A program made the translations under genes and the position numbers. From the NCBI GenBank assembly GCA_947471745.1, contig CANJKZ010000173.1, positions 1-64,000 on the forward strand: 64,000 bases of DNA, in the 5' to 3' direction. Under the pieces are notes generated by a model. It worked only from the letters and a program-made list of their open reading frames with translations. It had not been told where the DNA came from and did no database searches. The DNA comes from Closterium sp. Naga37s-1 (Eukaryota > Streptophyta > Zygnematophyceae > Desmidiales > Closteriaceae). Shown here piece after piece: positions 12,001 to 23,900 of this stretch (positions are counted from its first letter, which is position 1; every line of letters starts with the position of its first letter).

Positions 12001-13957
12001 GGACACACCTGAAGGGGCAGGACCCTGAGGGGGGAGGGGGTCTACCGGGGGGGGACCTGGTACAAGGAAGAGCGGTGGCGGGGGGAGGGACGGAGTGCGG
12101 TAGGGGAAGAGGCGGTAGTAGGGGACCGACTCGTCGAACGTGACGTCCTGGGAGGACAGAACACGGCGAGAGGTGGGGTGGTAGAACTGCCACCCTGGGG
12201 CGTCAGGGGGGAAACCCAGGAAGACGCAAGGAGCAGCACGAGGGGACAGCTTGTCCGCAGACAAGTCGCGGACAAACGCCCGAGATCCCCAGACACGGAA
12301 CGCAGACGCATCGCCAACCTTCCCCGTCCACAGCAAAGCTGGGGAGGTCTCCGGCATGGAGACCCTGGGCTGAAGGTTGATCTGATGCGCCGCGTACCGA
12401 ACCGCAAACGGCCACAGAAAATGGGGGGCAGCCGCATGCATCATGGACGTACGGGCGACGTCCATGACCATGCCAATGCGGCGCTCAGCAATCCCATTTT
12501 GCTGTGGAGAGTCCGGAAGCGTGAAGGTCTGGCGGATGCCTCGTGCACGACAGTAGGCTCGCAGAAGGCCAGAGGAGAACTCTCCGCCTCTGTCAGAGTG
12601 CAGACGCAAAACAGGAAAGTCCGAGCCGAAGCTCCGCCTGAGCTGGAGACGAGCTGCACGGATCCAGTCGATCAACACCTCAGTGACATCACCCTTGCTG
12701 CGCAAGGGGAAGACTGTGGTGTAACGCGAGTAGTCGTCAACCACCAGCAGGAAGTAGCGCTCGTGACCCTGTCCACGGACGCGGGCCGGGCCCCACACGT
12801 CCATGTGAAGCGTCTGCAGCGGGGCCTCTGTCGGAGGAAACTGGGAGGAGTGAGGGGTAGCCCGCTGCCGTCCCTCGACACAGGGGACGCAGGTAGGGCC
12901 AGGCCCCGGAGGAAGGGGAGGGAGGGACCGGGGAAGACCAGAGACAAGGACACGGGAGGCCATGCTCCGGAGACGAAGCAGGGAGGGGTGACCAAGGCGG
13001 TGGTGCCAGAGGAGAGTCTCGTGAGACAGGAGGCGACACGAGCAGGGGGCAGACTCAGGACCAGACCTGGACGCTGCAGCAAACACCTGACCCGACGCAG
13101 CTACCTGACCAGACGCAGGGACTGGAGGAGACGCAGTGGTCAGTGTGTACAGGCTCGACCCTGGCCGACGTGTAAACGTGGCCAGGTGTCGGCCTGTTCG
13201 AGCGTCCGTGCAGTGGGTCACCCGCTGACTCGCAGGAGTGAACTGGTGAACCCCCGCATCCTGTAGGTCAGCACCACTCACCAAGTTCGTAGAGAACGAG
13301 GGGAGGTAAAGACCAGACAGGGTGCCAGAGGGGGCCGCCGGACACGGGAGGACAGTGGAGAAGTGAGCAAGGACAGGACCCCCAGAGGGGTCTGCCAGAG
13401 AGACCGCAACTGGCCGGCCAAGCGGCGTGAGTGTGGTGCGGTCTCGAAAGAAGGAGCGAGAAGCCCCCGAGTCAAGGGTGAAGGTGTGGGAGGCCGAAGC
13501 CGACGCAGAACCTGAGAGAGCAAACTCACCAGCACCTGAGGGAGCAGACGCACCTAGAGCAGCAGCCTCGCTAGCACCTAGAGCAGCAGCCTCACCAGTA
13601 CCTAGAGCAGCAGTCTCAATGCCCGGGTCGGGCGGAAAACACCGGTAACAGTCACCCTCATCACTAATAGTCACAGTATACATGGCAGCAAGAATAGCAT
13701 CAAAGTCAAGGTCAAAGACAGCTACACCCGCCCTAGACAGCTCACCCCAGCGGGGGATCTCAGTGGCCTCAGGGAACTGGTGACGCCAAGCGTCCGTCAG
13801 GCGGCCAAAGCAGCGCTGGGTGGAGTGCGCACCCCCGCACTGCTCACCCGCGCGGTCGCCGGTGCGCAGGACGTAGGTGCACGGACCAGTACCCCCACCC
13901 CTCTGGCGTGCAGTGTACCACTCACGGAGCTGCTGAGGGGAGGGGATGTCACGAGTG

Positions 13958-14016
<59 letters not shown>

Positions 14017-15042
14017 CTGACCACCACCGGAGCCGACCCTCTGCGCAGCGCCACCCCGACCAGCTCCACCTCCTCCGCCGCCTCCTCCTCCACCGCCGCC
14101 ACCTCCGCTCCCTCCGCCACCGCCGCTGCCGCCTCCGCCTCCACTGCCGCCACCGACACTTCCACCCCCGCCACCACCCCCACCGCCACCCCCACCCCCT
14201 CCACCGCCCCCACCGCCACCTCCACCGCCCCCGCTAGCTCCTCCAGCGCCCCTGCCCCCCTTGCCCTTGCCAGGGCGGCGTCTCCCGCTAGGGGTAGACG
14301 CTGCCCCAACCGACTCCAGACCAGCGAGGTCGGCCGCAGCAGCAGAGGCAACAGAGGGCAAAAGAGGGGAGGGGGAACACCCCTCAAAGATGGGGGTGCG
14401 AGGGTCACCACGAGAGGCTCCTACAGCGACTATGCTCTTTTCTGCTGCTAGGAGGGCCTTCTCGAGGAGGTCAACAGTGAGAGTGGTGGGGCAAACCGAG
14501 AGGAAGTGGTCCCTGACTACGCGAAGGGAGTCAGGGAGACGGGTGACTATGTAGTAGAGGGTGATGTACATGGGGGGGGGGTTCTTGGCGCAGAACTCAG
14601 CAGGAAGCGCAGCGCGGTAGCGAGTGTCACTAGTGCGGAGGTGCGTCATGAGGTCAGCGACTGTGGGAAAGGCAGCAAGGTCAGGGAAGAGGTACGGTAG
14701 CATGAGGCGGCTCAGTGCAGCAGTGGCAGGGGAGGAGTAGCGTGCAACTACAGCGTCGTACAAGGTCTGAGCACTCTTGTACTGGCTAAAGTGCGCACGC
14801 TCAGAGGTAGGCAGGTGGCGACGCACAGCAAGACGTGCAGCAGCATCGCGCGTGGCCCACTGTGAGCGAACAGTGGCGTCAGCATCAGCAGCGGGGGCAG
14901 GAGAGGCACCAGAAGTGAGGTCAAAGAGGGAGAGGCCGTCTGCCCTATCGCACTGTAAGAAAAGCTGCAGGTCATCTATCCAGACTTCAAAGTCAATGGC
15001 CCGACCCTCAGCGTCAAAAGCGAGGACACTAGGGGTAGCCAT
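9070..15042 (-). CDS. Gag-pol polyprotein of copia-2, 1990 residues
   Basis: A single frame encodes the copia polyprotein that forms the virus-like particle and reverse-transcribes and integrates the element. Order: gag (about 1-430) with a poly-Gly run and a poly-Gln run encoded by CAG repeats (about 13960-14012), aspartic protease (DSGASRSFF), GAG-pre-integrase (HHRLGHPSLLRL with CVPCVEGRQR), integrase core (HMDVWGPARV, LHSDRGGEFSS, NGIAERRIG), Gly/Pro/Ala linker, reverse transcriptase (PVFKARYVARGFSQRQG, LDFSTAFLQGSLHEEIWLRR) and RNase H (ADASWADDQ, SSCEAEIYAG). There is no separate pol frame, so processing would depend on the protease, as is usual in copia. The start is the MATPSVLAFDAEG methionine shared with its siblings. 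Retroelement gene, not a host gene. Confidence 0.93.
13958..14012. repeat. CAG/CTG trinucleotide repeat in copia-2 gag
   Basis: A nearly pure run of CTG on the plus strand, read as Gln codons on the minus strand. The same position in copia-1 has only four Gln, so the run expanded inside this lineage. Confidence 0.9.
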
Positions 15043-15109
15043 GACAGCAGTAGACTAGTAGCGCAAACAGTAGGGTGAGGGCAGTGCTGTGAGAGAGGCG
15101 CTGCTCTTA

Positions 15110-15960
15110 CCGGACAGGGCGGCTCGGGCGGCTCGGCTGCAGGGCGGCTCGGCGACTCGGCGGCTGGGCGGCTCGGCTGCAGGGCGGCTCGGCGACTCGG
15201 CTGCTCGGCGACTCGGCGGCTCGGCTGCTGGGCTGCTCGGCGGCTGGGCGGCTCGGCTGCTGGGCGGCTCGGCTGCTGGGCGGCTCGGCTGCTGGGCGGC
15301 TCGGGTGGCTCGGCGGCAGGGCGGCTCGGCGGCTCGGGTGGCTCGGCAGCAGGGCGGCTCGGCGGCCCGGCGGCTCGGCTGCTGAGCGGTTCGGCGGCCC
15401 GGCGGCTCGGTCGCTGGGCGGCTTGGCGGCTGCGGCTCCTGATCAGGGACGGCGGAGGGGCCGGTGGGAGGCGGCGTCGGAGCCGGGAAGGGCGGCGCCG
15501 GGGCCGTAGGGGTAGGCGCCGGGGTTGTAGGAGCAGGGGCCGGGGCCGTAGGATTAGGCACCGAGGCCGCTGCAGGGGAGGGCGACTACGGGGCCGCAGG
15601 TAGAGCGGCGACGGGGCCGCAGGTAGGGCGGCGACGGGGCCGCAGGTAGGGCGGCAACGGGGCCGTAGGTAGGGCGGCGACGAGGCCGCAGGAAGGGCGG
15701 CGACGGGGCCGCCGAAAGGGGCGGCGACGAGGCCGCAGGTAGGGCGGCGACGGGGCCGCGAAAGGGGCGGCGCGACGGGGCCGCGAAAGGGCGGCGCGAC
15801 GCGGCCGCGAAGGGCGGCGCGACGGGGCCGCGAAAGGGCGGCGCGACGCGGCCGCGAAGGGCAGTGCGACGGGCCCGCTAAGGGCGGCGCTAGGGGGCCG
15901 TGAGGGGCCTAGTGAGGGCGCGACGGTGATGAGAGCACACCGGGCGCGACTCGGGCCGGA
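15110..15960. repeat. GC-rich minisatellite leader of copia-2
   Basis: This is the leader between primer site and gag. Its left half is built of GGCGGCTCGGCTGCTG-like units and its right half (about 15580-15890) of units of about 20-25 bp containing CGACGGGGCCGCAGGTAGGG. It matches copia-1 and copia-3 in kind but not in unit, so repeats have been replaced or re-expanded between copies. Confidence 0.8.
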
Positions 15961-16033
15961 GCGAAGCGCGCTCCGGGCAGGAAAAAAAAAAAAAAAAACT
16001 CGTAGTGGTGGGCCCTAGGAATCGTTCCCGTTA

Positions 16034-16052
16034 GGGAACCTGCTCGATAACA
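16034..16052 (-). other. Primer binding site of copia-2 (iMet-tRNA-like)
   Basis: The minus-strand sequence TGTTATCGAGCAGGTTCCC directly abuts the 5' LTR. It is nearly identical to the copia-1 site and resembles the complement of initiator Met tRNA. Confidence 0.65.
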
Positions 16053-16181
16053 TGAGAAGAAACAAGGAATGAATGAACTATGAATGAATTGGGTACAAGT
16101 ACTAACCCTAATTGGGTTGTACCCCTTATGGACTACCCCACTACAGCCTACACAATATGCATGAGCTATAATGTTCTGACA
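16053..16181 (-). repeat. 5' LTR of copia-2 (129 bp)
   Basis: Same borders as 8729-8857. Followed by CCGTC, the second copy of the target duplication. Confidence 0.95.
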
Positions 16182-16626
16182 CCGTCGGACCTCCGCGCTG
16201 GCTCGGGTCGAAACAGGGAGGGCGCTGCGGCTTGAGTGGCATTGGTGCCATGACGGCGTGCTCGCCACTTGTCGCCGCAAACTCCATGTGCCGACGGGCT
16301 TCGCGAGGTTCCCGTGGGCTTGGCGCGGCCCTGTTCCTCTCCATGCCAGGCATTGATTGGGCGACGCCATCACTGGCTGCGCCGGAGCGCTGTCCCACGC
16401 TGTCGTTTTGTGTCGGTGTGCCTGATGAGATGACGATCGGCTCCTCTGATTGTGCGGGTGCATTTGCAGGTGCGTGTGGTGGCGTTGGAGCATTCACCAT
16501 AGATTGCTGACGAGCGGAGTCGCGTTCCGCCGTGAGTGTCGCAATTTCGAGCGCCGAACCTTCGATTTGGCGTACGAGACGGTCGAGTTGCTCCTGCGTC
16601 AATGTCGCGAGAGTGATTTCAGCCAT
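16182..16626 (-). pseudogene. gag-like fragment of LTR-5
   Basis: About 148 residues from the ATG at 16626 to the copia-2 border. The first 40 residues look helical and charged (LTQEQLDRLVRQIEGSALE). After that come Pro/Ala/Ser-rich sequence and a segment KPQRPPCFDPSQRGG near the border, which resembles the region before the capsid domain in many plant-type gag proteins. No nucleocapsid knuckle or enzyme domain remains here. Confidence 0.55.
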
Positions 16627-16793
16627 GGCGGGGGTGTCGGGCAAGCTCAGCGAGAGCCTCTGTCGTGGCCGTGCGTGCTTACGAGAGAGCACTACGAGCG
16701 GCGGTGCTTGTTTCGCTGAGAGACGTCTACCCCCCCCAAAATTTGAGATAGTGGGGAAGCGAAGGTGTGGGTGCGATCCGAGAAGAGATCGTA

Positions 16794-16806
16794 GGCTCTG
16801 ATACCA
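16794..16806 (-). other. Primer binding site of LTR-5
   Basis: The minus strand reads TGGTATCAGAGCC, an exact match to the classical initiator-Met-tRNA primer site. It lies two bases inside the LTR end. Confidence 0.85.
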
Positions 16807-16808
16807 AG

Positions 16809-17160
16809 TGTTACGAGTGCAATTGAGTAAACGAACGAGAATTGCACTATCGAAGCAAGAGTACAATGAGCGAAGGCATGAGCGAAGAATATATAGCGAA
16901 ACTACAGTGGTAACGGTAATGTGTGGAAAATGGGGTGCGCGACGGGCCTAGCGCCGAGGTTGGGAAATGTCGAGGCGGAGGTCCGGAGCGCGAATTACCA
17001 ACCGAACCGTGAGGTTGGGTCGCGTCGTGAACAGTGGCGGGAATAGTGTCGAAGCGAGTGTCGCGAATGGTAACGGATTACTGTTGGGTGCTGTTGGCGG
17101 GAACAGTGGTGTACGCGTTGAGCAGGGACGCCAAGTAAGGAAAAAGGAATTTTCCTTACA
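16809..17160 (-). repeat. 5' LTR of LTR-5 (about 352 bp)
   Basis: On the plus strand it runs from TGTTACGAGTGC to TTTTCCTTACA. The TG/CA ends extend into short inverted ends (TGTTA / CTTACA). The partner LTR is not in the window. Confidence 0.7.
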
Positions 17161-18136
17161 CATAGTCAAAAGTCACTTAGAGGTGGAAGTCTACAAGAGT
17201 GAGTTCTTCACGACTTCTAAAATTTGTATGAGTATACAGTACCCGAAAGCTACAGTTTTCTTCCCCAAAACTCGGCTGCCACGAGAAACAATCTCTTGCC
17301 CTTATCGCGTATCACATTAACGACCACTCAAGCGCCTTCCATCCAAGCAGACCTGCACTACTGCTGTTGTGACGCGTGTGCGGTTGAGAAGTGTGCTTCG
17401 GTGTTCCTGTACCGTACGACGTACCCACCTGCCCTGTCCGCCCGTCCCCCTGCACGGCAGCACCACACTTAAAACCAGAGTCTCATGTAAGCAAAGGAGC
17501 CATCAACTGCAAAACAGTTGAAGCTAGGTTACATAGTTAGAGAAGACGAAGTTCTCTCTGGTTTGGTTGGAAACTCAGCTTGCGAAACACCTGGTCGTTG
17601 CCCCAGCAGCAATTGCAAAAAACTTACAGGTAGCAAGAGGACGCGTCATCTCTTCACAATTTTGCACGATCGATCCGGCCCAGGTTCGATTTTGTCCGGT
17701 TTTGAAAACGGTTCTAAACGTTTGCGATGTAACAAGTAGGTTTTAAGTGTGGTGGACGATCGGTTTTTGACACGTCCAGAGACTTTCGATCAGTTCAAAA
17801 TCGAAATAGGTTACGCGTCCTACAAATTTAGATGAGTTGGGGGTGTTTTTAGGTTTGGCTCCAAACCAAGTTTCCAAGCCTAGAAGGTTCGGGTACACCC
17901 AGCGATTTGCATTCACTTCGCACCCCTCGCTTCACCCCACTTCAAACCTAACACCTCGCCAACCAGTCACAGCCATACTTTGACCATCAACTGCAAAACA
18001 CTTCCAGTACATATGACCCTGGTTTTAAGTAGTTAATGCGACTCGGAGTCGTCACCACGGTCGTGACACTTACTTGTAGTATAGACCGCCGTCGTATCCA
18101 GCGTACTAGTTCCGGCGCCGCCTCTTCGACTGCTGC

Positions 18137-18517
18137 GTGTCCGCCAGGGTAGTAGAGCCATTTCCCCATCGACTCATCCCCGCCCTGAATCGATCATTAC
18201 CATTTTCGCCACGCGCTTCGCTAGCATCTTCGCCGCGCGTCACGACTTCCGTTGGCGAAATCGCACATTATTCCACCATCATGACCGCCGGCGGCGACGA
18301 CGATGATCGCAGGGACGCGTCCGCCCTGCTCGCATCGCACAGCGCGTGGCGACAAATGGCAACAGCGGCGCGGCCGGCGGCGCATCTCGAGGTTCCGCGG
18401 TGCCACGTCATCATCAAATCGTGGATTGGCTCACCACACAGCAGCGCGTGGCAATGGCAAGCGACGGAGAAACAATCCGCGTCGCTCGCGCTCCATCCCA
18501 AAAAATTGGGCTTTTGA
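18137..18517 (+). CDS. Weak hypothetical ORF, 126 codons
   Basis: An open frame with a GTG at its head and the first ATG near 18281 (MTAGGDDDDRRDASALLASH). It is Ala/Arg/Ser-rich, without a recognised domain or transmembrane segment. Other frames over the same stretch are also open, as expected in GC-rich DNA. There is no support beyond openness; it may be a first exon or chance. Confidence 0.12.
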   Translation: MSARVVEPFPHRLIPALNRSLPFSPRASLASSPRVTTSVGEIAHYSTIMTAGGDDDDRRDASALLASHSAWRQMATAARPAAHLEVPRCHVIIKSWIGSPHSSAWQWQATEKQSASLALHPKKLGF

Positions 18518-19906
18518 AAGCTACGACAAAGCAACTTTGCGGTAGCTCTGTGGTTGGTTTGGAGCGGCCTACCTTGGGGTTGCTGGCAAGGTTACATTGA
18601 AGCTGCTGTTGGACTCGCGATGCAACAAGGAAAAAATCGCGACGAATCTGAGCCGCACATCTCGAAAAAAATGAAGCTACTTTAGCGTAACTATGAGTGT
18701 GGTTTCGCTTGTACAGAACATGGAATTTGAATCTGGACCGCACATCGCCAAATTCTCAAAGCTACTCTAACGTAGCTATGAACATGAGGAAAACTATCCA
18801 TGACGCGTGTCTTGAGCCAGTTCGCGGTGGACTGATCGTACAAAAAATCGCAGGCCAGTCGGATTGGCTCACGATTTTGTTTGTCAGTTACGAAATCGGT
18901 TACGACTCGGTACAGTGATTTAAATATTTGCCTGTACAATCATCCTGCCAGCAGTAACATGGTAACCTGGTCAAGTTAGCATGTCCATTGTGTAAAAAAA
19001 AACATATGTTTATATCATTGTGAGCACAAATGCAGCGAGTAATAACATGGTAACAGGTTCCAGATTTTCAACAGCATTGTTGATACATTTTCACGGTTCT
19101 AATGTGCTATACATACAGTTCTACTTTTGAACATTGTAATTGTTCATATTCCATTTGACCATGTAACCTCCAATGCTGTATTGTCGTTATTAGTGTTATT
19201 ATTAGTAATATACAAATCAGGCAAAAAACAGGCAGTCACAAAACAGATTCACACTAACTCTAGAAGCAATAAAACTATTAACAATCACCACGCCACTATG
19301 ATAAAATCTATGACAGTCACCAAGGTTGAATTTGCCTGATTTCCTGCACAATAGAGTATACGGTAATACAGGTGTTAGCATTGAAATTTTAGTTACTTAC
19401 AGGTTCGACCATTCCGCCAGAGTTTTCACGGCCAATGACTACATGGGGGAAAATGACCCCACGCTTAATAATTCGACCATTCCGCGGTTGTTTTGCACAT
19501 AAGCGACCTGCAAACAACATCGAAGGAAAACAAACAAACAGAAAGTCGATGGAATTTTTGAACGGACTATAAGTGGCTAGGGCGAACAAGTCGCTACCGT
19601 ACCAGAGACACGAGCAGGCGCACCAAAGGCATAGTAGCCGAGTATGCAAGGCCTTCCATCAGGTTCGCGATCGACCTACGCAGAAGCAAAATCAAAGCGC
19701 GGTTAACGTGTGGGAACGGGGTGACAAGGGTGCGACAATCGTGTGCAAATTGGCGATACATGGTAGACCTAGACATGCATTAGACAGAAGCATTGAAAAA
19801 AAACATAAGTGAAAAACAACACACGTAAAGTCGAAAACACGCCGAAGGAAGATGAGTAGCACCTGGAGTCGACGGAGCAGGACTACGCGCCGAGAGAAGT
19901 ATGGAA

Positions 19907-20020
19907 TACGGGTGAGCTGAGACAGTACGGGTGAGCTGAGAGAGTACGGGTGAGCTGAGAGAGTATGGGTGAGCTGAGAGAGTTCGGGTGAGCTGAGGGA
20001 GTACGGGTGAGCTGAGAGAC
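19907..20020. repeat. 19-bp minisatellite, six copies
   Basis: Units of TACGGGTGAGCTGAGAGAG repeat every 19 bases, beginning at 19907, 19926, 19945, 19964, 19983 and 20002, with one or two substitutions between units. Confidence 0.95.
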
Positions 20021-20627
20021 GAGGGGAAGCACATCGTAAGAGCAGAGCAGTAACAGCTATCGAAGAGCAGGCATGCGTATGCGAAAGAGCAGAAAAATGG
20101 AAAAAAATATGGAGGGAGAAATGAGGGAGGGAGGAAGAGAGGGAGAGGGGGAGGGAGGACGAAGTCGAGTTGGTACCTCGGGCATGTCAACCAAAAAGTC
20201 GGCAAAGGAAAAAAAGAAACAGAAACTTCATCCAAGAAACATTGAGCCTCGAAAGTGGCATGTCACATTCCAAAACTGTAGTGAACGGTCAAACGAAATT
20301 TTGCACACAACCACCGAAGCCACTAGCGCATCACGTGGACCACTTGGATGCGTGACTTGTATTGGTTAAGCTGCCACCAACGCATCAAGGGAACCAGTTG
20401 GATGAGGGCGTTTTGATGAAGCGACCAGAGTAACCTCGCGTGGCAAGAAATGTGCTGGCGCACATGACACAAACGAAATCTATTCGCTGGAAACGATTTT
20501 GGTGGAATCATGCTAAATTCCACCTGTGCGTTGGCAAAGTCGGTGCAGTACAGCGCACCTGGCACGCCGTGTTTTTTGCGTGGACAAACTCCAGCTCGAC
20601 AGCTGTGGCAGCATTGCTGTTGCATCG

Positions 20628-20758
20628 TATTAGAAAGTATGAAACAGGAATGGATGAACTAGCACAAAGTTGGGTACAAGTAGGAAACCCTAAGTTTGTG
20701 TACCCCCTAAGGCTAAACCCACTATAGCCTACACAATGTAAACATACAATGTTTGACA
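20628..20758 (-). repeat. 3' LTR of copia-3 (about 131 bp)
   Basis: Left border fixed by the CATCG target duplication; right border TTTGACA before the polypurine tract. Contains the family core TAGCCTACACAATG. Confidence 0.8.
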
Positions 20759-20982
20759 CACCCCCATAGGCGAAGTGGGAGACAACCAGAGGGTCACAAG
20801 ACCAGTCAAAGCAAAGCAAAGCTCAGGGTGGATCTCAAGGATACCACACAAATTCCGAGCACAAGCAAGCGGTCACAAGACCAGTTCACATGCAGTTTGA
20901 TAATAAACAAGAGGTACAGTGATCACAACCTAGCAAGTGTAAGCATGCAGGTATATATATAGAGATCACAGTACAAGCAGAG

Positions 20983-23900
20983 TCAAGAAGTGAGTAAGTG
21001 AGGGACAGTAGGCACAAGGCCTAGAACAGTACAGAAACGCTGATGATCACAAGGCTGAAGCGCCTTGGTGAACACATCAGCAGTGTTGGCCCGAGTGGCC
21101 ACGTACGAAAGACGAAGCTGACCACGCTGCTGCAGCTCTCGAGCAAGGAAGTAGCGCAGAGCGATGTGCTTCGTTCTGTGCTCCAGCCTGTGCTCCTGAC
21201 ACAAGGCAAGGGCGGCCTTGTTGTCGACGTACAGCACTAGAGGAGAACGAGGCCGCTCTCCCAGGTCGGTCAGCAGGTAGATGAGCCAGCGAAGCTCCTG
21301 GGCAGCCATGGCTGTGGCGTAGATCTCAGCCTCACAACTGGAGCTGAGAACAGAGGAAGAGCGTGTAGAACGCCAAGAAACTGAGCCAGAGCCAAGGCTG
21401 AAGGTGTAACCCTGAGACGACCGTTGAGTAGCCTGGTCGTCAGCCCAAGAAGCGTCTGAGTGTCCAGTGAGGACAACGTCGCGCCGTCCTCCAAGCACAA
21501 GCCCCATGCCCGACGTACTGCACAAGTAGCGCAACACCCTCTTAGCTGCATCCATGTGCTCCTTCCGGTGACGGCCAGGAGCGACATAGCGTGCTAGGAT
21601 GCTAAGAGGGTAGGCTAGGTCAGGTCGAGTGCAGGTCATCAGGTACATGAGGCAGCCCACAAGCTCTGGATACGGGCCACTCGGCTCTACGGACTCATCC
21701 GAAGGCAGAGCTGAGAGCGAGTGACCAGTAGGCAGAGGAGTGGGCTGAGGCGAGGAGTACGTGAAGCGGAAGCGCTGAAGGACCTGCTGCACCATGTGTG
21801 ACTGAGTCAAGGTGATGGTGCGCTGTGCTCTGTCCCGAGTGATCCGCAAGCCAAGATAGCTTGTCAGCTCACCCAGGTCTGTGCACGCGTGTCTCTTCTG
21901 CAGCTCCGACTTCACGTGGGCGAGTGCCTCAGTGTCAGCAGTAGCAAAGACCAAGTCGTCTACGTACACGAGAACGTAGAACGGCGGCAGAGTGGTGTCG
22001 GTGCGTAGAAACAGCGACGGGTCAGCAGTAGAAGGAGCAAACCCAAGAGCAGTTAGAGTAGTCCTCAGTGTGTCGTGCCACTCACGAGGCGCCTGGCGGA
22101 GACCGTAGACTGGCCGCCGGAGGCTCCACTGGGTACCAGGAGGGAACGACCCAGTGAAGCCAGGTGGGCGGCGCAGCCAGATCTCCTCGTGCAGGGTGCC
22201 CTGTAGGAACGCAGTGCTGAAGTCAAGGCAGTGGAGCTCGTAGTCACGCTGAGCAGCGACGTGCAGCAGAACCCGAAGAGTGGTCATCTTCGGGGTCGGG
22301 GAGAAGGTCTGGAAGAAGTCAACTCCCTCTCGCTGACTGAAGCCTCGTGCAACGTAACGCGCCTTGAAGACAGGCGGAGAACCTGGCGGCCGCTTCACCC
22401 TGAAAATCCACATGCCACTGACGATGTTCGCCCCAGGTGGGGGAACCTCGTCGACGTACGTGCCTGTGGACTTCCAGGAAGCCATCTCTGCGTCCATGGC
22501 TGTCTGCCACTGAGAGGAGTAGAGACCCTCCATCGCCTCTGCGTAGGAGCGTGTGGTCGGGATGTCTGGTGCATCCGGGTCTCCCTCAGAGGCAATCAGC
22601 ATGGACACGAGATGAGGTAAAGCAGCGGCAAAGCACTCAAACTCCTCCTGTCTGTCCTCAAGGACGTCCGTGCCAAGAGCACACTCACCCCCGACGGACG
22701 GAGGACAGACAGACTCAGACTCAGCAACAAGGCTGGCGGCGTAGTCTAGACGACAGGCGGCAGCAAAGTCAACAAGCTCAGCGACTAGAGCTGACGCAGC
22801 AGAGGACTCAAAGGTAGGGTCAGTGACAATAGTGGCAAGGAGACGCGCGACAGTAGGACTGGCAGCACGAGTAAGGTCTGACGGCGGGTCAGCAACGTCA
22901 GGAAGAGAGGACGCAGGAGGAGACGGCAGAGGGACGCGCTGTGGAGCAGTGGAAGGACGCAGGGTCATATAGTGAGTGCCAAGGACAGGAGGAGGACGCT
23001 CACGTGGAGCACGACGACCAGTGCGGGCAGTGCGGACAGGCGACTCTGGACGAGACTCAGGCGACGGAGGACGAGACTCAGGCTCACGACGCTCCGTAAG
23101 ACTACTCGTCGGCGCAGTGTAAGGAGAAGGAGCAGGCAGCGGAGAGGCAGACTGTAACTGTGACTGCGACTGGACAGACGGTGGACTCAGTAGGGGAGGA
23201 GAAGGACCAGTAGAGGGCGGGAGACCAAGAACCTGCTGAAGGAGCGGAACGTAGTATGGCCGCGGCCGCTCAGCACCTCCAGCTCCAACCCCCTCAGCAG
23301 GCCCAGTCCCAGCAGCTCCAGAACCTCCAGTACGAGCACCTCAAGGACGAGCGGCTCCAGCAGCTCCAGCACCAGCAGCATCTCCAGCAACGTCAGTAGC
23401 ACCAGTACCTCCAGCAGCACCAGCACCAGCAGCACCTCCAGCAGCGCCAGCAGCACCGCCAGCAGCAGCAGCACCTCCAGCAGCTCCAGTAGCTCCAGCA
23501 CCAGCAGCACCTCCAGCAGCGTCAGCAGCACTAGCACCTCCAGCAGCACCAGCACCAGTAGCACCTCCAGCAGCGCCAGCACCAGCAGCACCTCCAGCAG
23601 CGCCAGCAGCACCGCCAGCAGCAGCAGCACCTCCAGCAGCTCCAGTAGCTCCAGCACCAGCAGCACCTCCAGCAGCGTCAGCAGCACCAGCACCTCCAGC
23701 AGCACCAGCACCAGCAGCACCTCCAGCAGCGCCAGCAGCCCCAGGGTCCGCGACGCAAGGAGCGCCACTCCGGAGACTGCAGTGCCGAGTGTACCACTCT
23801 CGGAGCTACTGAGGAGAGGGCAGCACCCGCCTAGGAGGGGAAGCACTAGCACCAGCTCCAGCAGCGCTCCTAGCTCCAGAAGCACCCCTCCTGAGGCTGC

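Larger units (their letters stand above)
8729..16181 (-). mobile_element. Ty1/copia LTR retrotransposon copia-2, complete with both LTRs
   Basis: A full-length minus-strand element of 7453 bp. It has 129-bp LTRs at both ends, a 5-bp target duplication CCGTC (8724-8728 and 16182-16186), a polypurine tract beside the left LTR (minus strand CTTTGTCTATGGGGGTG), a primer site beside the right LTR, a GC-rich leader and one uninterrupted gag-pol frame. By eye the two LTRs differ at a single position, so the insertion is recent. It looks essentially whole, with at most about one break at a conserved site. Inserted in the gag of LTR-5. Confidence 0.95.
16182..17160 (-). mobile_element. LTR retrotransposon LTR-5, 5' part only
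   Basis: A minus-strand 5' end of a second, unrelated LTR element: LTR (16809-17160), a canonical primer site (16794-16806, minus TGGTATCAGAGCC) and the start of a gag-like reading (16626 down to 16182, starting MAEITLATLTQEQLDRLV). The gag-like part begins with a coiled-coil-like segment, continues as a Pro/Ala-rich stretch and is cut by copia-2. A Ty3/gypsy type is my guess from the gag style; no pol part is visible to decide. Older than copia-2 and broken. Confidence 0.7.
17161..20622. other. Intergenic sequence, no convincing gene
   Basis: 3.4 kb without retroelement motifs. It contains several ORFs of 60-126 codons; the longest with plausible composition is the one at 18137-18517. Homopolymer and AT-rich stretches near 18990-19330 look like ordinary intergenic DNA. 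A 19-bp minisatellite lies at 19907-20020. No tRNA cloverleaf was seen. Probably the host DNA that received LTR-5 and copia-3. Confidence 0.5.

Noticed and set aside
17640-17740. GGTTCGA word as a tRNA B box
   Set aside because: No matching A box or cloverleaf could be drawn around it.
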